Source: an uncultured Acetatifactor sp. (lineage in GTDB: Bacteria > Bacillota > Clostridia > Lachnospirales > Lachnospiraceae). From it: a stretch of 9,389 nucleotides of DNA. The notes beneath the pieces were generated by a model. It was given only the letters and a program-made list of their open reading frames with translations. It was not told the origin of the DNA and did no database searches. How positions within the stretch are numbered: position 1 is the stretch's first letter; each line of letters opens with the position of its first letter. The DNA is taken from NCBI GenBank assembly GCA_910588225.1, contig CAJUQT010000085.1:1-9389 (forward strand), written 5' to 3'. A program made the position numbers and the translations under genes. This document shows positions 6,651-9,389 of this stretch, one piece after another.

Positions 6651-7061
6651 ATGAAGAAAGAAGAATGCATTTTCTGTAAAATTGCTAACGGAGAAATCCC
6701 ATCAAAAACTTTATATGAAGATGAGAAGTTCCGTATAATACTGGACTTGAAACCAATTGGTAGAGGGCATGCCCTGATTCTGCCCAAAGCGCATGCAGAT
6801 GATCTGTATGAGCTTCCAGAAGAGTCAGCTTCAGCTGTAATGATTCTGGCCAAAAAAATGGCGATTAAAATGGCGGAAAAGCTTCACAGTGTCGGTTTGA
6901 ACCTTGTACAGAACAATGGTGAGGCGGCGGGACAGACAGTCCGACATTTTCACCTGCATATGATTCCACGGTATTCAAGTGATGATGAAAAGATTAACTG
7001 GATTCCGGGAAGCCCTACAGAAGAAGAACTGGAAACCGTGAGAAAGCAGATTGTAGAGTAG
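6651..7061 (+). CDS. HIT family nucleotide hydrolase/transferase (HinT-like)
   Basis: The 136-residue protein has the histidine triad H99-F-H101-L-H103-M in R-H-F-H-L-H-M-I-P-R; His101 is the expected nucleophile by position in the family. The N-terminal C6-I-F-C9-K-I start and the G-R-G-H-A-L-I-L-P-K block near 37-46 are typical of HinT-type proteins, which hydrolyse purine nucleoside phosphoramidates and related nucleotides in the cytoplasm. The Cys6/Cys9 pair could bind zinc with a downstream His, as in some HinT proteins. The length is normal. The ATG lies 20 bases after the previous stop; the ribosome binding site is weak (GGGGG at 6638-6642, or GAGAGG directly adjacent), so expression may depend on coupling. 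The physiological substrate is not evident. Confidence 0.93.
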   Translation: MKKEECIFCKIANGEIPSKTLYEDEKFRIILDLKPIGRGHALILPKAHADDLYELPEESASAVMILAKKMAIKMAEKLHSVGLNLVQNNGEAAGQTVRHFHLHMIPRYSSDDEKINWIPGSPTEEELETVRKQIVE

Positions 7062-7076
7062 AGGAGCAATAATGGG

Positions 7077-7919
7077 ATGAGAACGCTGAATGTCGATGAA
7101 ATAACACAGGCTGTAAAAGAAATGTGCATAGAAACTAACCATTTCTTATCCGAAGACATGAAGTGTGCCATGCAAAGGGCAGCAGAACATGAGAAATCAC
7201 AACTTGGCAGGCAAGTATTAGAACAACTTCAGAAAAATCTTGAAATAGCGGGTGAGGATATGATTCCCATATGCCAGGATACTGGAATGGCTGTAATTTT
7301 TTTGGATGTGGGACAAGATGTACATTTACAAGGCGGTGTTTTGGAGACGGCTGTCAATGAGGGAGTACGCCAGGGATACAGAGAGGGATTTCTGCGTAAG
7401 TCTATAGTCAGGGATCCAATTTTCAGAGAAAATACGAACGATAATACCCCGGCTGTCATACATTACACTATAGTGCCCGGAGAACAGGTGAAAATTACGA
7501 TTGCGCCAAAAGGATTTGGCAGCGAGAATATGAGCCGGGTATTTATGCTGAAACCTGCAGATGGAATTGAAGGAGTAAAGGCAGCTGTGCTGGCAGCAGT
7601 GAACGATGCCGGCCCAAATGCGTGTCCACCTATGGTTGTGGGAGTAGGGATTGGAGGGACTTTTGAAAAGTGTGCTTTAATGGCTAAAGAAGCGCTGATT
7701 CGTTCTGTGAATGAACGTTCGAATATTCCTTATGTGCGGGAACTGGAAGAAGAACTCTTAAGCATGATTAATGATTCCGGCATTGGGCCGGGGGGACTGG
7801 GAGGGAACATTACTGCTTTGGCTGTAAATATTAAGACTTACCCTACTCATATTGCAGGACTTCCGGTAGCGGTAAATATTTGTTGCCATGTGAATCGTCA
7901 TATAGTGAAAGTATTGTAA
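7077..7919 (+). CDS. Fumarate hydratase, class I Fe-S, alpha subunit
   Basis: The 280-residue protein matches the N-terminal (alpha) half of class I fumarases and tartrate dehydratases (FumA/TtdA type), which reversibly hydrate fumarate to malate using a [4Fe-4S] cluster. Candidate cluster ligands are Cys66 in P-I-C-Q-D-T-G, Cys183 in N-A-C-P-P-M-V-V-G-V-G-I-G-G-T, and Cys269 or Cys270 in V-N-I-C-C-H. The K-G-F-G-S-E-N block (145-151) and the G-P-G-G-L-G-G motif (237-243) are characteristic. GAGGAG (7061-7066) overlaps the stop of the HIT gene and is 10 bases before the ATG; a nearer ATG at 7072 is out of frame and stops at once. The beta subunit follows, as in two-gene clostridial versions. 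Sequence alone cannot exclude L-tartrate as substrate, but fumarate is more likely in an anaerobe's branched TCA pathway. Confidence 0.9.
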   Translation: MRTLNVDEITQAVKEMCIETNHFLSEDMKCAMQRAAEHEKSQLGRQVLEQLQKNLEIAGEDMIPICQDTGMAVIFLDVGQDVHLQGGVLETAVNEGVRQGYREGFLRKSIVRDPIFRENTNDNTPAVIHYTIVPGEQVKITIAPKGFGSENMSRVFMLKPADGIEGVKAAVLAAVNDAGPNACPPMVVGVGIGGTFEKCALMAKEALIRSVNERSNIPYVRELEEELLSMINDSGIGPGGLGGNITALAVNIKTYPTHIAGLPVAVNICCHVNRHIVKVL

Positions 7920-7962
7920 ATGCAAAAGCATAATCCAAAGATCAAATTTAGTATGAATTGAA

Positions 7963-7992
7963 GTATGCTGGAACAGATGTGCCAAGGCATAC
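7963..7992 (+). other. Hairpin abutting the beta-subunit ribosome binding site
   Basis: GTATGC (7963-7968) pairs with GCATAC (7987-7992), and inside it TGG (7969-7971) pairs with CCA (7982-7984) across a small bulge. It ends one base before the AGGGGG ribosome binding site of the beta subunit, so it might shape translation or protect a processed mRNA end. This is modest evidence. The rest of the 85-base gap shows nothing convincing. Confidence 0.4.
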
Positions 7993-8004
7993 AGGGGGAT
8001 AAAA

Positions 8005-8562
8005 ATGAATAAGCATATTACTGTGCCTCTGACAGAAGAAGCAGCGGCTTCCCTGCATGTTGGAGACTACATATATCTGACAGGAACTGTTTATACAGCC
8101 AGAGATGCTGCCCATAAAAGAATGTGTGAGGCTCTGGAGAAAAATGAAAAGCTGCCACTGGAAGTAAAGGGGAATGTGATTTATTATATGGGGCCATCTC
8201 CGGCTAGAGATGGAAGGGTGATTGGTTCTGCCGGACCGACCACTGCCAGCCGAATGGACAAATATACACCTGCTCTTTTGGATATGGGTTTAAGGGGAAT
8301 GATTGGAAAAGGCAGACGAAATCAGGAAGTAAAGGATGCTGTTGTGCGTAACGGAGCTGTTTATTTTGCAGCGGTAGGAGGAGCAGGGGCATTGTTATCA
8401 CGGGCGATTATTTCGTCTGAAGTAATCGCTTATGATGATCTGGGGACAGAGGCGATCAGAAAAATGGAAGTGAAGGATTTTCCTGTCATTGTGGTTTTGG
8501 ATGCACAGGGGAATGACTTGTATGAAACGGCTGTTCAGCAATATGCGGTGTCTCATTCCTGA
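8005..8562 (+). CDS. Fumarate hydratase, class I Fe-S, beta subunit
   Basis: The 185-residue protein corresponds to the C-terminal (beta) half of class I fumarases and TtdB. Characteristic blocks are G-D-Y-I-Y-L-T-G near 20-27, Y-Y-M-G-P-S-P-A at 60-67, G-S-A-G-P-T-T-A-S-R-M-D at 74-85 (substrate-binding and catalytic loop), G-K-G at 101-103, and G-G-A-G-A-L-L-S near 125-132. It should pair with the alpha subunit to form the active hydratase, with the Fe-S cluster held by alpha. AGGGGG (7993-7998) is 6 bases before the ATG. The 85-base gap after the alpha gene is longer than usual for a tightly coupled pair, but no separate promoter is evident, so cotranscription is likely. Confidence 0.91.
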   Translation: MNKHITVPLTEEAAASLHVGDYIYLTGTVYTARDAAHKRMCEALEKNEKLPLEVKGNVIYYMGPSPARDGRVIGSAGPTTASRMDKYTPALLDMGLRGMIGKGRRNQEVKDAVVRNGAVYFAAVGGAGALLSRAIISSEVIAYDDLGTEAIRKMEVKDFPVIVVLDAQGNDLYETAVQQYAVSHS

Positions 8563-8579
8563 TAATCGCAGTGGATGAA

Positions 8580-8586
8580 GGGGGAA
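8580..8586 (+). promoter_or_regulatory. Ribosome binding site deciding the PAP2 phosphatase start
   Basis: GGGGGAA lies 9 bases before the in-frame ATG at 8596. The ATG at 8575 has no comparable site upstream, and this site would fall within its coding region. Confidence 0.6.
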
Positions 8587-8595
8587 GTAATAAAA

Positions 8596-9144
8596 ATGCC
8601 AGAGTGGATCAGCAATATAGATGCATATATTTTGCTCTTTATTCAGGAAGTGGTCAGAACCCCATTCCTGACACCTGTCATTAAGGTTATTACAATGCTA
8701 GGGGACAGCGCGATATTTTGGATTGTCATATCATTGATATTATTGACAATTCCAAAAACCAGGAAGGCAGGCAGCGCTGGTCTGCTTGCATTGCTGTTTT
8801 CTCTTATAGTCAATAACATAATCCTTAAGAATTTAATTGGAAGAATCAGACCATATGATATGATAGAGGGCTTGATACCGTTGATAGAAAAGCCAAGAGA
8901 TTTTTCTTTTCCATCAGGGCATACGGGAAGTTCATTTGCTGCAGCATGGGTACTATTTAGAAGACTGCGTGGATGGAAAGGAGTTCTGGCACTTATACTT
9001 GCAGGGTTGATAGGACTATCAAGACTTTATCTTGGTGTGCACTATCCTACCGATGTTCTCTTCGGAGTGATAAGTGGAATTGGCTGCGGCCATGTTGCAG
9101 AGCTTATTGTTAAAAAGATATTCAAAGAGACCACTGCACCATAA
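8596..9144 (+). CDS. PAP2 family membrane phosphatase
   Basis: From ATG 8596 the protein has 182 residues; an in-frame ATG at 8575 would add seven but lacks a ribosome binding site. All three PAP2 motifs are intact: K78-x6-R85-P86, P106-S-G-H109, and S142-R143-x5-H149-x3-D153, where His149 is the expected nucleophile and His109 the general acid. Several hydrophobic helices fit an integral membrane protein with its active site at the outer face. Such enzymes dephosphorylate lipid phosphates such as undecaprenyl pyrophosphate, phosphatidate or phosphatidylglycerol phosphate; the substrate cannot be told from sequence. It begins 33 bases after the fumarase beta stop and is probably the last gene of the run, followed by a cluster of hairpins. 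Confidence 0.92.
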   Translation: MPEWISNIDAYILLFIQEVVRTPFLTPVIKVITMLGDSAIFWIVISLILLTIPKTRKAGSAGLLALLFSLIVNNIILKNLIGRIRPYDMIEGLIPLIEKPRDFSFPSGHTGSSFAAAWVLFRRLRGWKGVLALILAGLIGLSRLYLGVHYPTDVLFGVISGIGCGHVAELIVKKIFKETTAP

Positions 9145-9147
9145 CCG

Positions 9148-9240
9148 TTTGGCTTTTGACCAAATAATTAGCTGTTTTGTAACAGCCCGGACCTTTGGTT
9201 AAACAGTTAATCTATTTGTTGTTCTATTTTTATAAAATTT
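9148..9240 (+). terminator. Overlapping hairpins and T-rich tract after the PAP2 gene
   Basis: Several inverted repeats overlap. TTTGG (9148-9152) pairs with CCAAA (9160-9164). GCTGTT (9171-9176) pairs with AACAGC (9181-9186). TTTGACCAAA (9155-9164) pairs with TTTGGTTAAA (9194-9203) with one G-U. ATTAGCTGTTT (9167-9177) pairs with AAACAGTTAAT (9201-9211) with one G-U. The last is followed within 15 bases by T-rich DNA (9213-9240). The cluster probably ends the upstream transcript, but the T-run is interrupted and the folds compete, so efficiency is uncertain. Confidence 0.55.
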
Positions 9241-9250
9241 AAAAAAGAAG

Positions 9251-9279
9251 TTGACAAGTACGGCCGGTTTATGTATAAT
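9251..9279 (+). promoter_or_regulatory. Consensus sigma-A promoter for tRNA-Ser
   Basis: TTGACA (9251-9256) and TATAAT (9274-9279) are exact consensus boxes with the optimal 17-base spacing, preceded by an A/T-rich stretch (9228-9249) that could act as an UP element. Transcription would begin near 9286, about 60 bases before the tRNA. A strong promoter suits a stable RNA gene. Confidence 0.88.
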
Positions 9280-9283
9280 AACT

Positions 9284-9311
9284 TTTGCGTCAAGGATATT
9301 GCTGACGCAAA
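9284..9311 (+). repeat. Inverted repeat at the tRNA promoter start site
   Basis: TTTGCGTCA (9284-9292) and TGACGCAAA (9303-9311) are perfect 9-bp inverted repeats around a 10-base centre. The first arm overlaps the predicted transcription start. It could be a 5' leader hairpin removed by RNase P processing, or an operator for a dimeric repressor. No evidence in the window separates the two. Confidence 0.55.
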
Positions 9312-9344
9312 CAATGTATATTGGCAGAGATGCATTCGGATTAA

Positions 9345-9389
9345 GGAGAAATACTCAAGAGGCCGAAGAGGCGCCCCTGCTAAGGGTGT
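9345..9389 (+). tRNA. trnS-GCU: tRNA-Ser (anticodon GCU), 3' part beyond window end
   Basis: The first 45 bases of a tRNA fold well: acceptor strand GGAGAAA (9345-9351), D-stem CTC/GAG around a loop containing GG, and anticodon stem CGCCC/GGGTG (one G-U) around loop CTGCTAA. The anticodon GCT is at 9379-9381 and reads AGU/AGC serine codons. The variable arm, T-arm and acceptor 3' strand lie past the window edge, so the long class II variable arm expected for tRNA-Ser cannot be checked. Confidence 0.85.

Noticed and set aside
7072..7080. ATG closer to the fumarase alpha ribosome binding site
   Set aside because: It is out of frame with the conserved protein and meets a TGA after one further codon.
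7920..8004. Riboswitch or separate promoter between the fumarase subunit genes
   Set aside because: Only a small hairpin is visible; no recognised aptamer motif and no convincing -35/-10 pair.

Overview
The window looks like chromosomal DNA from a low-to-moderate-GC Firmicute, most likely a gut Lachnospiraceae (Clostridia). The reasons are A/T-rich third positions, strong AGGAGG-type ribosome binding sites with some TTG starts, sigma-A-type promoters, and a gene set (DUF5702 protein, TadE-like proteins, DUF6382-FHA protein) that I associate with Tad-type pilus loci of that family. This assignment rests on gene content, not on a database search. All genes lie on the + strand.

Bases 1-4800 hold the downstream end of a Tad/Flp (type IVc) pilus-like locus: a DUF5702 membrane protein, a TadE-like pseudopilin with an unusual duplicated Cys/His-rich C-terminal domain, a short A24 prepilin peptidase, a second small TadE-like pseudopilin, and a DUF6382 protein with a C-terminal FHA domain. 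The three membrane-anchored surface proteins share an N-A-[Y/S]-[L/M]-T-V motif just before the hydrophobic segment. Two of them keep the Glu at +5 expected of prepilin peptidase substrates, so the peptidase encoded between them is a likely processing enzyme. The motor (CpaF/TadA) and platform (TadB/TadC) genes are not in the window and would be expected upstream.

Bases 4801-4979 form a boundary: a near-perfect palindrome bracketed by 9-bp direct repeats, then a good extended -10 promoter that starts a new transcript. Next come a rhomboid intramembrane protease (probable TTG start at 4980), a flavodoxin-fold/SCP2 two-domain protein (probable TTG start at 5629), a HIT-family nucleotide hydrolase, the alpha and beta subunits of a class I Fe-S fumarate hydratase (or a close relative such as tartrate dehydratase), and a PAP2-family membrane phosphatase. 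Spacings are short, so several of these may be cotranscribed, although their functions are mixed housekeeping.

Bases 9145-9389 contain a cluster of overlapping inverted repeats after the phosphatase gene, a consensus TTGACA-17-TATAAT promoter, a 9-bp inverted repeat at its predicted start site, and the first 45 bases of a tRNA-Ser(GCU) cut off by the window end. No transposase, CRISPR array, phage gene or riboswitch was recognised. No gene-free stretch exceeds about 200 bases. The most unusual items are the pseudopilin with the duplicated Cys/His module, the repeat-flanked palindrome and the competing hairpins before the tRNA.
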